From the NCBI RefSeq assembly GCF_965219595.1, contig NZ_OZ244781.1:930001-994000 (forward strand): a stretch of 64,000 nucleotides of DNA. Direction: 5' to 3'. The position numbers were made by a program, and so were the translations under genes. Origin of the DNA: Poriferisodalis sp022821985. Lineage in GTDB: Bacteria; Actinomycetota; Acidimicrobiia; Acidimicrobiales; Poriferisodalaceae. Positions 39,662 to 48,301 of the stretch are shown piece after piece (the first letter of the stretch is position 1; each line of letters opens with the position of its first letter). The notes beneath the pieces are model-generated. The model searched no databases. It saw only the letters and a list, made by a program, of their open reading frames with translations, and had not been told where the DNA came from.

Positions 39662-40951
39662 GTGAGCAGGCCGTCGCAGCATCCGTACCCGCGTTACCGG
39701 TCGCGTGTGTGCGAGGCCGAGATCGACGACGCGCTGGGCCGACGCGGCGCGGTGCTGATCGAGGGCGTCCGCTGGTGCGGCAAGACGTGGGCGGCACTGC
39801 GGTTCGCCCGCAGCACGCTTCGCCTCGACGATGAGGACGAGCTGCTGCTCGCGCAGATCGATCCGTCCGCCGCGCTGGGCGGGCACACGCCTCGGCTGGT
39901 CGACGAATGGCAGAACGCGCCGCACTTGTGGAACCGGATCCGTCGCGAGTGCGACGAACGGGCCGAGCCGGGACAGTTCATCCTGACCGGATCGGCCTCG
40001 CCGCGCTCAGACATCACCCGGCACACGGGCACCGGCCGCATCGCTCGTGTGACGCTGCGGCCGATGTCGCTGTACGAGAGCGGGGCGTCCGACGGCGCTG
40101 TGTCGCTGTGCAGCCTCATGGAGGGCCAGATCGCCTCGTGCGCGCCCCGCGAAGGCATCGGGCTGCGCGACATCGCGTCGTTCGTCTGCGTGGGCGGCTG
40201 GCCCGCGAACCTCGACGTCGAGGAAGCCAGAGCCACACGGTCAGCACGCGACCACCTCACCGAATCGGTGCTCGTCGACGTGCCCGAGGCGTCGGGCGTC
40301 CGGCACCGCCGCGAGACCATGCTCGCGCTGACACGCTCGGTGGCGCGCAACTCGGCCACCGAGGCGCGCACCTCCAAGCTGCTCGCCGACATGTACCCCG
40401 ACTACGGCCAGAGCCCGGTCGCACGACAGACCGCGGCAGCCTGCCTCGATGCCCTGCAGCGGATCTTCGTGCTCGAAGACCAGCCGGCGTGGCCCGTGCA
40501 CCTGAGATCACGCGCCGTGCTGCGCAAATCGCCCAAGCGCCACTTCGTCGACCCGTCGCTGGCCGCCGCCGCGCTCGGCGCGGCACCCGACCATCTGCTG
40601 CGCGACACCAACACGCTCGGCCTCCTGTTCGAATCGCTCGTCGTCCGCGACCTGCGCGTCTACAGCGCCCCCCTGCCCGCATCGGTGTACCACTACAGAG
40701 ACAGCGACAACCTCGAGGTCGACGCAGTCATCACCCGCGACGACGGCGCCTGGCTCGCAGCCGAAGTCAAGCTCAGCCACCGCCCCGAGAGCGTCGACGC
40801 GGCCGCCGCACGCCTGCTGCGCCTACGCGACAAGGTCAGCGCCTCGCGCGCAGCCGACCTCGCCGCGCTCGTCGTCATCACCGCTCGAGGCGCCGCATAC
40901 CGCCGCCCCGACGGCGTCTGCGTCACACCCATCACCTCACTGGGCCCCTAA
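39662..40951 (+). CDS. AAA_14/DUF4143 family ATPase
   Basis: 429 residues, GTG start. Walker A GVRWCGKTWA is at about residue 35 and Walker B-like PRLVDEWQ at about residue 79, with the sensor FILTGSASPR. The C-terminal DUF4143 region carries a nuclease-like D-E-K pattern: LEVDAVITRDDGAWLAAEVK. Such ATPases are abundant in accessory regions, with no agreed role. It is flanked by a 33-bp direct repeat and lies between the two copies of the 3-kb CWB2 repeat. Confidence 0.85.
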   Translation: MSRPSQHPYPRYRSRVCEAEIDDALGRRGAVLIEGVRWCGKTWAALRFARSTLRLDDEDELLLAQIDPSAALGGHTPRLVDEWQNAPHLWNRIRRECDERAEPGQFILTGSASPRSDITRHTGTGRIARVTLRPMSLYESGASDGAVSLCSLMEGQIASCAPREGIGLRDIASFVCVGGWPANLDVEEARATRSARDHLTESVLVDVPEASGVRHRRETMLALTRSVARNSATEARTSKLLADMYPDYGQSPVARQTAAACLDALQRIFVLEDQPAWPVHLRSRAVLRKSPKRHFVDPSLAAAALGAAPDHLLRDTNTLGLLFESLVVRDLRVYSAPLPASVYHYRDSDNLEVDAVITRDDGAWLAAEVKLSHRPESVDAAAARLLRLRDKVSASRAADLAALVVITARGAAYRRPDGVCVTPITSLGP

Positions 40952-40988
40952 CCCACCGCCGCCCCCCAAGCACTCGCCCCGCCACTCT

Positions 40989-41021
40989 TGGGGGTCGCAA
41001 CATTGGGGAGTGACCGCTCTC
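40989..41021. repeat. 33-bp direct repeat right of the AAA_14 ATPase gene
   Basis: Partner of 39518-39550. It lies just downstream of the ATPase stop and 25 bp before the left end of 3-kb repeat copy C. Confidence 0.6.
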
Positions 41022-41054
41022 ACCACCGCTCTCTCGGGTGGCCGGGGACGCGGG

Positions 41055-41084
41055 GGAGCCCCGGGGCGGGTGCCCCGGGGCTCC
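41055..41084 (-). terminator. Strong hairpin downstream of CWB2 copy C
   Basis: The same 13-bp GC stem with GGGT loop as the other two copies, about 98 bp past the stop codon. Confidence 0.6.
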
Positions 41085-41181
41085 TCCGTTGCTGTCAGTC
41101 GTGTGACTGTTGGTTGTCGGTCTGTGCTGTTCGGCCTGTGCCGCCCGGGCGGGCGGCTCGGGCCGACTGTGCAGCAACTCG

Positions 41182-44049
41182 CTAGTTGCGGGCCTTGACG
41201 CTGCTGGTCACCGTTATGCGGTTCTGCGAGGAGCCGTTGAGGTTCTCGTCGACCTTGTCCTGCGCACCGGTGTTGTCTGCCCCGGTGTTCGCGTCGGCGG
41301 CGTAGCCGGTCGCGACCGCAGGCGAAGCTGTGATCGCCGGGAATGCTGGCGGGCCAGTGATGGCGGGCGCGCCAGCGTGTCCCTCAGCAGTGGTGACCAG
41401 GTCGCGGTTCATCGGCAGGTTGCCGACCCGTGCGGTCTCGCCCTCGTAGCGGACCGTCGTCACCGGACCGGCGACTGCCGCCGGGCTGGCAAGGCTGAGA
41501 CCGCCTGCCGCATCGGCGCTGTCGGCCGCCGCGGCCCGGATGCCGGACGCATCGTTGGTGGTCTTCGCGCGGCTCGCCGCTGCGGCCAGCACGTCCATCA
41601 GCAGCTGGTCGTGGTTGGCGGAAGCGATGTACGCGTTGAACCGGACCTCGATAGCGAACTGGGTGCGGCCAATGTATGACGTAGTGGCCGACACGCCTCT
41701 GGCGGCGGCCGTGTGCACCAGCGGTGTGCTCGGCGGGGCGCTGCACGGATTGACGCTCGCGCTGAACCGCTGATCGAAGTCGCTGTTGGCGCGCAGCGCC
41801 GCGAGCAGATCGCCGACCGTGGCCTTGCCGTTCGTCCATGTCACCGTCGCCCACTTGCGCTTGGAGTCGACGAGCACGTCAATGTCCAGCGGCTTCGCGG
41901 GGTCATAGCCAGAAGCAGTGTCGAACGTGATCGTCCAGTCATTGCCCGCAGCGCCCGCAGCGTCACCGCTGCCCTTGGCGTTGATCGTCAGCACCGCAGC
42001 GCCGCCGGACGCGATTGGCGTACCGAACGGGTTGCCCGCCGGCACCGTCCAGGAGTTGTGCTTGGAGTGCTTGAGGTTGCTCATCAGCACCGCGCTGATC
42101 CGCGGGCTTGCCTGCGCCCTGAACGCCGAATTCGACGCGCCTGCACTCATGTTGCCCGCTGCGTCTTTGACCGCGCTCGGCTTCACTGTGAGCCTGTCGC
42201 CCGTCGCGAGCTCACGGCCGATGGGGACCGAAACAGTGAACGACTTCGCGCCGTCCGCGACAGCGTCATGCGTGGGGCTTCCGACGGACCCGCCGGTGCT
42301 CCCCGTCGCGTCCCTGAACGAGAACTGGCCTGCTGCGACGCTGTTGGCATCCATGGCAGCGAAGCCGCCGGCGTCGCGGAAGGTCACCGTGAACGCCTGC
42401 TGCTCCGTCGGCGACGCATGCGCAATGCCCAAGATCATGGCTGTCGGACGCGCTCGGTCAGGCGCTGGCGCGCTCACCGAAGCTGACGCCGGAGCGACAG
42501 TGCGCTGATCGGCTGCTGTGCCGAACTTGTGCGATGACTGAGCAACCGAGACCATGTCGCCCGCGCTGAGCGCCCGGCCCAGGGTCACATTGACCCTGCG
42601 GTCCAAGCACGAACCAGCCGCCGAGGTCGACGCAGCAGTGACCGGCGCCGGCAGGCCGTTGATCTTGATGATGTCACGCAGCTTGCCCAGCAGCGCATTG
42701 TTCTCATTACTGCCGGCATCGCCAGCAGCCATGATGTCGTCGCTGAAGTACAGCGAGATCTGGTTGCCGGGCCGCACCGGGTCATCAGCGTTCGCCACGC
42801 CGTCGCCGTTCGTGTCGCCCTCGTCGGAGCCGTCGCTGCTGGGATCGTCCCCGCCCGCGATGCTCACCGACAGCGCGCCTGAGGACGCTGCCGCTTCGAG
42901 CGCGTCGTCCATGGTGCTCTGGCTGACCGCAGCAGTGCCGCCGACGGCGACGATGCCCAGGTTCAGCTTGTTGGCGCCGATGTTCTTCGGCGTCGCGGCG
43001 AGATAATCGCTCACCGACGCCGGCAGGCTGTCGCCCACGACCAGCGGCGGCACCAGATAGCCGCTCGCGAAGCTGGAAGCCAGCACCGGAGCAGCGACAA
43101 CACCGTCAGGGTTGCCGCGCACCAAAGCCACCCGGTCGTTGGACACAAGACCCAAGGCGGCGCTGCAGCCGTTGCCGGCCATCTGCGCCAGCGCGACCGA
43201 CACCGCCGCAGCAGAATCACCATCGACCCGATCCACAGTGTCCACACCGAGCGTGGTCAGCGCCGAAGCGACCTCAGCAGACACCGCGCCGGTGCCGCCG
43301 ATGATCTGCACATGCTCCACATCGTTCTCGCTGATGAAATCAGCAGTCGCGTCCGGCAGCATGTCACCAGCGGTCATCAGCACCGGAAGCTGCAGACGAT
43401 ACGCAACCGTCTGCACCGCCACGCCATACGGCATCATGTCCGAGGCGCCGTTGATCAGCACCGCCGACGCAGCGTCGGTACCGCACCACGACGACTCAGC
43501 ATCAATCATCGACGCGATCGCAGCAGCAGTCGCATACCGATCATCACCCGCAATCCGGGTCACCTTCGGCTCAGACGACAGACCCTCAATGGCAGTCACC
43601 GCAGCGTCGCTCACCGCAACAGAACCGCCCAGCACATACACCGTGCTCACGCCGTAATCCTCGATGAAATCAGCAACACCGCCGTGCAAGCTGCCCGAAG
43701 GCGTCAGCAAGATCGGAGCATCCACATAACCGGCCAAACCGGCAACCGAGATGGAATCGACCAGCGTCTCACCCGACGACACAAACGCCGACGGAACGGC
43801 ACCAAGACCGCCCTTCGACATAGCGAAATTCTTCGCCAAACGCAACGCCGTGTCATAACGATCCTGACCAGCGAACTCACGCACCGTCGCCGTCGACGCA
43901 TTGCTGTCGTGATCGATCCTCACCTCAAAAGAAGTGTTCGCAGCCTGAGCCGGCGACCCCGCCACGACCGCCAGCACCGACGCCACAAGCATCGCCACCA
44001 CAACCGCAGCCAAAGAGCGCCAGCCCCGCCGCTTCGAATAAATAGTCAA
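41182..44049 (-). CDS. Secreted CWB2 surface protein, copy C
   Basis: 955 residues, identical in translation to copy B (same signal peptide, three CWB2 repeats, calcium-type motif and C-terminal beta domains). The frame is open to 44382, but TTG 44049 is preferred. It is the start shared with copy B, and a different upstream sequence here still supplies AAGGAG about 10 nt before it. The promoter must therefore differ between copies. It is divergent from the ImmA/IrrE operon, and 44056-44315 contains both control regions. Confidence 0.9.
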   Translation of the reverse strand: MTIYSKRRGWRSLAAVVVAMLVASVLAVVAGSPAQAANTSFEVRIDHDSNASTATVREFAGQDRYDTALRLAKNFAMSKGGLGAVPSAFVSSGETLVDSISVAGLAGYVDAPILLTPSGSLHGGVADFIEDYGVSTVYVLGGSVAVSDAAVTAIEGLSSEPKVTRIAGDDRYATAAAIASMIDAESSWCGTDAASAVLINGASDMMPYGVAVQTVAYRLQLPVLMTAGDMLPDATADFISENDVEHVQIIGGTGAVSAEVASALTTLGVDTVDRVDGDSAAAVSVALAQMAGNGCSAALGLVSNDRVALVRGNPDGVVAAPVLASSFASGYLVPPLVVGDSLPASVSDYLAATPKNIGANKLNLGIVAVGGTAAVSQSTMDDALEAAASSGALSVSIAGGDDPSSDGSDEGDTNGDGVANADDPVRPGNQISLYFSDDIMAAGDAGSNENNALLGKLRDIIKINGLPAPVTAASTSAAGSCLDRRVNVTLGRALSAGDMVSVAQSSHKFGTAADQRTVAPASASVSAPAPDRARPTAMILGIAHASPTEQQAFTVTFRDAGGFAAMDANSVAAGQFSFRDATGSTGGSVGSPTHDAVADGAKSFTVSVPIGRELATGDRLTVKPSAVKDAAGNMSAGASNSAFRAQASPRISAVLMSNLKHSKHNSWTVPAGNPFGTPIASGGAAVLTINAKGSGDAAGAAGNDWTITFDTASGYDPAKPLDIDVLVDSKRKWATVTWTNGKATVGDLLAALRANSDFDQRFSASVNPCSAPPSTPLVHTAAARGVSATTSYIGRTQFAIEVRFNAYIASANHDQLLMDVLAAAASRAKTTNDASGIRAAAADSADAAGGLSLASPAAVAGPVTTVRYEGETARVGNLPMNRDLVTTAEGHAGAPAITGPPAFPAITASPAVATGYAADANTGADNTGAQDKVDENLNGSSQNRITVTSSVKARN

Positions 44050-44315
44050 GGTTCCTGTGCTCCTTGTCTTGTACGACGGGAGATGCTCCCGCTCTGTGTC
44101 GTCAAACCCCGCGTCGTCGCGGTTTGTGACGGCGCCGACCGGTTGAAGGACTCGCCGCAGCGCGATTGCACCTGGTGAGCCCCACTTGCTGTTCCGCCTA
44201 CGCGAGTACGCGCAACAGGTCCAGTGTAACGGCCTTCGCCGCCGCGTCATAGAGGAATTTTCGCCGTCTGCGAACACACCGGGCGCTACCGTGGCTACCC
44301 GTTGAGAGGAGACCG

Positions 44316-44615
44316 GTGCGCTACGAGCCGAACCCAAAGCACAAGCCAGCAGCGCCCGGTCGCAGGGGTTCGCGGTGTCCACGGGATGCAGACGCGGGCA
44401 CGCTGCTCGAGAACAGCACGCCTCACAAGCAGAAGCGATATGCGACGGACGGCAGACAGGCGTACTGCGCGCAGTGCCACGACGGCGAGCGCGACGTGTG
44501 GCATGGGTACCCCGTCGATTGGAACGAGGTTCCTCCGGCGATCGTGAACGACTGGGTCGCCACGAATGCCGTCGCGCGCCGCACGGTACGGCAGGGAAAC
44601 AGGCGCAGGCGATGA
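44316..44615 (+). CDS. Conserved small protein, first gene of ImmA/IrrE locus
   Basis: 99 residues, GTG start with GAGAGGA upstream. It has a YEPNPKHKPAAPGRRGSRCP start, then KRYATDGRQAYCAQCHDGE and VWHGYPVDWNEVPPAIVNDW. I recognise this pattern from unnamed bacterial proteins but know of no function. Conserved Cys and His (CAQCHD) could bind metal. The stop overlaps the next gene's ATG by 4 bp, so the two are translated together. Confidence 0.75.
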   Translation: MRYEPNPKHKPAAPGRRGSRCPRDADAGTLLENSTPHKQKRYATDGRQAYCAQCHDGERDVWHGYPVDWNEVPPAIVNDWVATNAVARRTVRQGNRRRR

Positions 44616-46153
44616 GCGTCCGCTGGGAAAGGCTGTTCGGCGAGCCGTCGTCGTTCGCGGTGAGAATGGCGTTCCACCACGATCCGGACGAAGGTGCAGC
44701 AGCGTCGCCGGAGATGGCTGCCAGTTGGGGGGCATTTCAAATCTGGGTGCGCAACGTGAACCTGTGCGCCCATGTGGATGAAGGCGAAACACTGCAGTAC
44801 TGCCACTGGTACCTGCTTCCCCTGCTCGAATGGCTGACCGAGAACTGGGACCCGATGCTGCATGAGGAACGTCACCCCTCGGCGGTGCGGCCCGCTGCTA
44901 CCGCCGCTGAAGTCGGCAGCATTGCCTCGACGCTGAGCCTCGGATCGACTGGTTCCGAGAGTGCATTGGCCACACAGGAAGCCTGTTTCGCGTGGCAGCA
45001 GAGACATGCTCTGCGGTCCGCTCGCGACGGCGGGATCTTCCCCGGAGTGCATATTCGGCGGCTCAGAGACGAGGTCGAGGTTTCCTGGACGGCTGACCAT
45101 CTCGCGGGTGCCGAGGACATTGGCTTCCTGGCGACTGAGGGGGCTACGCGCGGCGATCTGACCGCTGTTGCCAACGCGCTGTACGAAATGCTCGACAGCG
45201 CATCAGAGTGGCTTCATGCCCAGGTCCCAGAATCGCAGCGGTGCCAATCGCTCGTTGAGTCCGTCCGAGCGTTGCGTCAACCAAATCGATCTGAGGAGCG
45301 AGCTGCGTGGCTTGCGGGCCTAGGCGATCTTCGGGACGAGATCGTCACGCGCTGGCGACGTTTGCGCAACCGAGTCAGCGACTTGGGGTCACCGCAAGCC
45401 GTCGAGGCCGTGTTCGGCCGAAAGAGCTCAGACGAGACCGTGCTGAACGGGTGCCTAGCACCTCTTCTCTTCGGTTCCGCAAGCCCCACAATCACCGAAG
45501 ACGACGCCTTGTCGTTGGCTGTGCTGTTGCTCGAGACCTACGAGAGATCGCCCGAGGACGGTCTGGCCCACCTAGTTTGCGATGAACCAATCGATGCCGC
45601 GCGGCCGCCTTGGCAGCAGGGATACGACCTCGCCGATGATCTGCTTGACGAACTCGGGAATGACCTCACGGCCTCGAGCTCGATCTTGAACGCATGGCTG
45701 GCGGACTGGCGCGTCCGGGTGGGTGAGATCACTCTGGACGACCCGGAACTGCGAGCTGTTTCGTTCGTCAGTGCTCATCACGCCCCCAGCATCTATGTGA
45801 ACCAAAGCCACTGGTCAGCGCCCCTGCCGCATGCGAGGCGATTCACGCTCGCGCATGAACTGTGCCATTTGCTGCACGACCGTTCAGTCGGGACGAACCT
45901 GGCGGTCGCCAGCGGTCCGTGGGCGCCGCTTTCGATCGAACAGCGCGCCAATGCATTTGCGGCATGGCTTCTGATGCCACCCGGCCGCTTGAATTCTGCG
46001 ATTGCGTGGATTGATAGTCCAATCAACACGCCGGAGGGCCTTGGAGCCGTTGCTGCCGAGCTCGAAGTGAGCAAGCTCGCCTTGCTAGAGCATCTGGGCA
46101 ACCTGGGCTTCCTCAACGAGGATGACCGACACCGCTTGCGCCTCGATATCTGA
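44612..46153 (+). CDS. ImmA/IrrE family metallo-endopeptidase with large N-terminal domain
   Basis: 513 residues, ATG 44612. The C-terminal third is an ImmA/IrrE zinc peptidase: FTLAHELCHLLHD supplies HExxH (His415, Glu416, His419), with EQRANAFAAWLLMP downstream as the third-ligand helix. The N-terminal ~250 residues are not a known domain to me; they include ASWGAFQIWVRNVNLCAHVD and LLPLLEWLTENWDPMLHEER. ImmA peptidases cleave repressors or antitoxins. With no HTH partner here, the small upstream protein is the obvious candidate substrate or partner. Confidence 0.85.
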   Translation: MSVRWERLFGEPSSFAVRMAFHHDPDEGAAASPEMAASWGAFQIWVRNVNLCAHVDEGETLQYCHWYLLPLLEWLTENWDPMLHEERHPSAVRPAATAAEVGSIASTLSLGSTGSESALATQEACFAWQQRHALRSARDGGIFPGVHIRRLRDEVEVSWTADHLAGAEDIGFLATEGATRGDLTAVANALYEMLDSASEWLHAQVPESQRCQSLVESVRALRQPNRSEERAAWLAGLGDLRDEIVTRWRRLRNRVSDLGSPQAVEAVFGRKSSDETVLNGCLAPLLFGSASPTITEDDALSLAVLLLETYERSPEDGLAHLVCDEPIDAARPPWQQGYDLADDLLDELGNDLTASSSILNAWLADWRVRVGEITLDDPELRAVSFVSAHHAPSIYVNQSHWSAPLPHARRFTLAHELCHLLHDRSVGTNLAVASGPWAPLSIEQRANAFAAWLLMPPGRLNSAIAWIDSPINTPEGLGAVAAELEVSKLALLEHLGNLGFLNEDDRHRLRLDI

Positions 46154-46224
46154 AACACCCTGAATGCAGGCTTGCGGTCTTCGCTGCTTTGGCAGGTGAC
46201 CACCAAGAGAGAGCTGCGGAGCGC

Positions 46225-46539
46225 TCAGCCGATCACGCCGGCAGCGTCGAGCCAGATCGACACCAGGGCCGACAGACCGATGCCAGCGAGCCAGTAGTGA
46301 CGAACTCGACCCGCGACACGGTCCTCGGCGCGCTGGGCCACCAGAACATCGACCTTCGCATCAACGGCGGCGAGGTCTTCCTTGGTGGCAAACCGTGACA
46401 GCTCGGAGGTCAGGAAATCCTTGGTCACCAAGTCCGGCTGCGGTGCGGCAGGGAGGCACGACATCATGTATTCGGCGATCGGCTCGTCAGCGTGCTCACG
46501 CAGCCAAGCGTAGAGGCGGGAACGATCTTGTTCAGACAC
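46225..46539 (-). CDS. Small coiled-coil membrane protein
   Basis: 104 residues. The N-terminal part (LREHADEPIAEYMMSCLP) and VTKDFLTSELSRFATKEDLA, VDAKVDVLVAQ form a helical coil ending in a C-terminal transmembrane segment (HYWLAGIGLSALVSIWL). The arrangement is typical of a family of small actinobacterial coil-TM proteins of unknown role. A broken relative of its N-terminal half lies 300 bp upstream (46830-46916). Confidence 0.7.
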   Translation of the reverse strand: MSEQDRSRLYAWLREHADEPIAEYMMSCLPAAPQPDLVTKDFLTSELSRFATKEDLAAVDAKVDVLVAQRAEDRVAGRVRHYWLAGIGLSALVSIWLDAAGVIG

Positions 46540-46736
46540 GGCGAGATTCCTTCGGTAGCGATCTGCGGCGCACCGTAGGCGGTATCACGCTGAAGCTGAA
46601 ATGAATTTCAGTATTTTTCGATGTTTCGCTGATCTGCCGTTCTGCGCTGGCGGCGGGGGCAGTTCTGCCTCACGGGCAGCCCGCTCCCCGCACACATCTT
46701 CACTGTTTTGCGCAGGCTCCAGAGATTGGAGCAAGC

Positions 46737-46829
46737 ATGGGATCTATGGATGCAGAGCTTCGTCCGGCGGCGACGTCGAGGCGGTATTCGCCTGAGCAGA
46801 AGGACCAGGCGGTGCGCATGGTGCTGGAA
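46737..46829 (+). mobile_element. IS3-family transposase OrfA remnant
   Basis: ATG 46737 opens a frame with SRRYSPEQKDQAVRMVLE, the start of an IS3-type OrfA (HTH_Tnp_1) protein. After codon ~31 the sequence changes abruptly into antisense of a coil-TM gene fragment, so only the 5' end of the insertion sequence remains. No OrfB and no clear terminal repeats are seen. The surrounding 46540-46736 holds no other gene. Confidence 0.6.
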
Positions 46830-46916
46830 GTCTTCCTTGGTGGCGAGCTCGGCCAGCGGCACGTGGTTCAAGCAGGACATGGCGTATTCGGCGAACGGCT
46901 CGTCGGCCTGCAATGA
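46830..46916 (-). pseudogene. Fragment of a coil-TM gene joined to the IS remnant
   Basis: The minus frame reads ADEPFAEYAMSCLNHVPLAE, then LATKEDF, closely matching DEPIAEYMMSCLP and FATKEDL of the intact gene at 46225-46539. The rest is lost at the junction with the transposase remnant, consistent with an IS-mediated deletion. Confidence 0.6.
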
Positions 46917-46942
46917 CCAACCTGGTTATCGCAGAGTTCGCT

Positions 46943-46963
46943 AGCTAGATTATCTGTCTAGCT
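46943..46963. promoter_or_regulatory. Inverted repeat, likely operator of the Phd-VapC pair
   Basis: Perfect 7-bp arms AGCTAGA and TCTAGCT separated by 7 bp, 28 bp upstream of the antitoxin ATG. Phd-type antitoxins bind such palindromes to repress their own operon. Confidence 0.5.
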
Positions 46964-46991
46964 GCTAATGACTTGAGGTGTGGAGGGCGTT

Positions 46992-47258
46992 ATGGCGGAT
47001 GCAGCGCAGAAGTGGCAGTTGCAAGATGCCAAGAACCGGTTCAGCGCCGTTGTCGATGCGGCGCTGGGCGGCGAGCCGCAGCATGTGACGCGGCGCGGCC
47101 GACCCGTGGTCGTGGTGGTGGCGGTGGATGAATTCGAGCGGCTCTGCCGGCTCGACAGCGGCGCCGCGCCCACGTTCGGCCGTCTGCTGGCCGCAATCCC
47201 GACCGACGACGGCGAATTCGAGCGGCTCGAAGTGTCACCCAGGGACATCGAGTTGTGA
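46992..47258 (+). CDS. Phd/YefM-family antitoxin
   Basis: 88 residues from ATG 46992 with GGAGGG upstream. The typical Phd fold start is KWQLQDAKNRFSAVVDAALG, then PQHVTRRGRPVVVVVAVDEF. The C-terminal LPT-like tail (FERLEVSPRDIEL) should wrap the toxin. It overlaps the PIN toxin gene by 4 bp. Confidence 0.88.
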   Translation: MADAAQKWQLQDAKNRFSAVVDAALGGEPQHVTRRGRPVVVVVAVDEFERLCRLDSGAAPTFGRLLAAIPTDDGEFERLEVSPRDIEL

Positions 47259-47662
47259 GCTTGCTGCTCGACACCGATGTCCTCTCGGCGCTGCGCCGCC
47301 GCGACCGCAACCCGTCGGTAGCCAGATGGCTGGAGAGCCAGCGCACCGCCGACCTGCATCTCAGCGTGGTCACCATCGGCGAGATCGAGCGCGGCATCTG
47401 CCGGCTGCGCGATCGCGACACTGCGTTTGCCGGGGAGCTCGCCGCCTGGCTCGACAAGGTGCTCAGCTGGTACGGCGACCGTGTGCTCGCCGTCGACACC
47501 GGCACCGCCCGGCGATGGGGCCAGCTCTCTGGGCTGCTCGGACACGCCAACGCCGACCTCTTGATCGCGGCCACAGCGCTCGAGCACGGCCTGACCGTGG
47601 TCACCCGCAACACCCGCCACTTCGAGCCCACCGGAGCGAACGTGCTCAACCCCTGGGAGTAA
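47255..47662 (+). CDS. VapC/FitB-like PIN-domain toxin
   Basis: 135 residues, GTG start overlapping the antitoxin stop. PIN nuclease acidic residues: Asp in LLDTDVLSALRR, Glu in VTIGEIERGI, Asp in GHANADLLIAATAL, plus VVTRNTRHFEPTG. VapC enzymes cut tRNA or rRNA; the target here is unknown. Full-length, with all catalytic positions kept. Confidence 0.9.
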   Translation: MSLLLDTDVLSALRRRDRNPSVARWLESQRTADLHLSVVTIGEIERGICRLRDRDTAFAGELAAWLDKVLSWYGDRVLAVDTGTARRWGQLSGLLGHANADLLIAATALEHGLTVVTRNTRHFEPTGANVLNPWE

Positions 47663-47669
47663 CGGACGC

Positions 47670-48257
47670 TCAGTCGGCGGCGGTGGGGGTGGCTGTTTCG
47701 GTGCCGATGGCCGGGATGCCCATGTCGCGGTAGGTGGCCATCGGGAAGTACGGCACTTCGAGCTCGTCGAATGACCGCTGGGCGTCGTGGCCCCGGTCGG
47801 CCAGCGTGACCGCGGCCACCACCTGTGCGCCGGTGTCGCGCACGTTCTCATACGCCCGCAGGATGGAGCCGCCGGTGGTGACCACGTCGTCGATGAGCAA
47901 CACCTGGTTGGCGTCGCCGATCCGTGTGCCTTCCACCAGGCGGTTGGTGCCGCGCCCTTTGGCTTCCTTGCGCACGATGAACCAGCTCGAGCCGCTCACC
48001 ACCGCAATGGCGGCAGCGAGTGCGTCGGCGCCGAGCGTCAGGCCGCCGACCGTGTCGAAGCGGATGCCGGCCGCGGTCACCCGTTCGGTGATAGCTTCGG
48101 CGGCGAGGCGGAGATCGTCGCCGGCGCCGAGCGCCACCTTGCCGTCGATGAAGTAGCGCGAGTAGCCGCCCGAGGCGAGCTGGACCGGTTCGGGCAGCTC
48201 GGTGAGGCCCTTGGCGCGCAAGATCTCTAGCAGTTGCTGCGACGCCCCGGTGCTCAT
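47670..48257 (-). CDS. pyrE: Orotate phosphoribosyltransferase
   Basis: 195 residues from ATG 48257. It makes OMP from orotate and PRPP in pyrimidine synthesis. The PRPP loop VLLIDDVVTTGGS and GGLTLGADALAAAI are diagnostic, as is FIVRKEAKGRGTNRLVEG. It is a core gene lying between two toxin-antitoxin pairs, with no other pyr gene nearby. Its start is 45 bp from the neighbouring PIN gene's end. Confidence 0.93.
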   Translation of the reverse strand: MSTGASQQLLEILRAKGLTELPEPVQLASGGYSRYFIDGKVALGAGDDLRLAAEAITERVTAAGIRFDTVGGLTLGADALAAAIAVVSGSSWFIVRKEAKGRGTNRLVEGTRIGDANQVLLIDDVVTTGGSILRAYENVRDTGAQVVAAVTLADRGHDAQRSFDELEVPYFPMATYRDMGIPAIGTETATPTAAD

Positions 48258-48301
48258 CGGCGCCAAGCGTAAAGCCGTGAACGCCGGGCGCAGGCATGCC
48301 G

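Larger units (their letters stand above)
41046..44055. repeat. 3,010-bp direct repeat, copy C
   Basis: Partner of 35283-38292 in the same orientation. The boundaries are sharp: flanking bases differ immediately outside on both sides. Confidence 0.92.

Noticed and set aside
44050..44382. Extension of CWB2 copy C by 111 codons at its N-terminus
   Set aside because: Copy B has no such extension, the ribosome site precedes the shared TTG, and the extension would bury the signal peptide and overlap the divergent gene.
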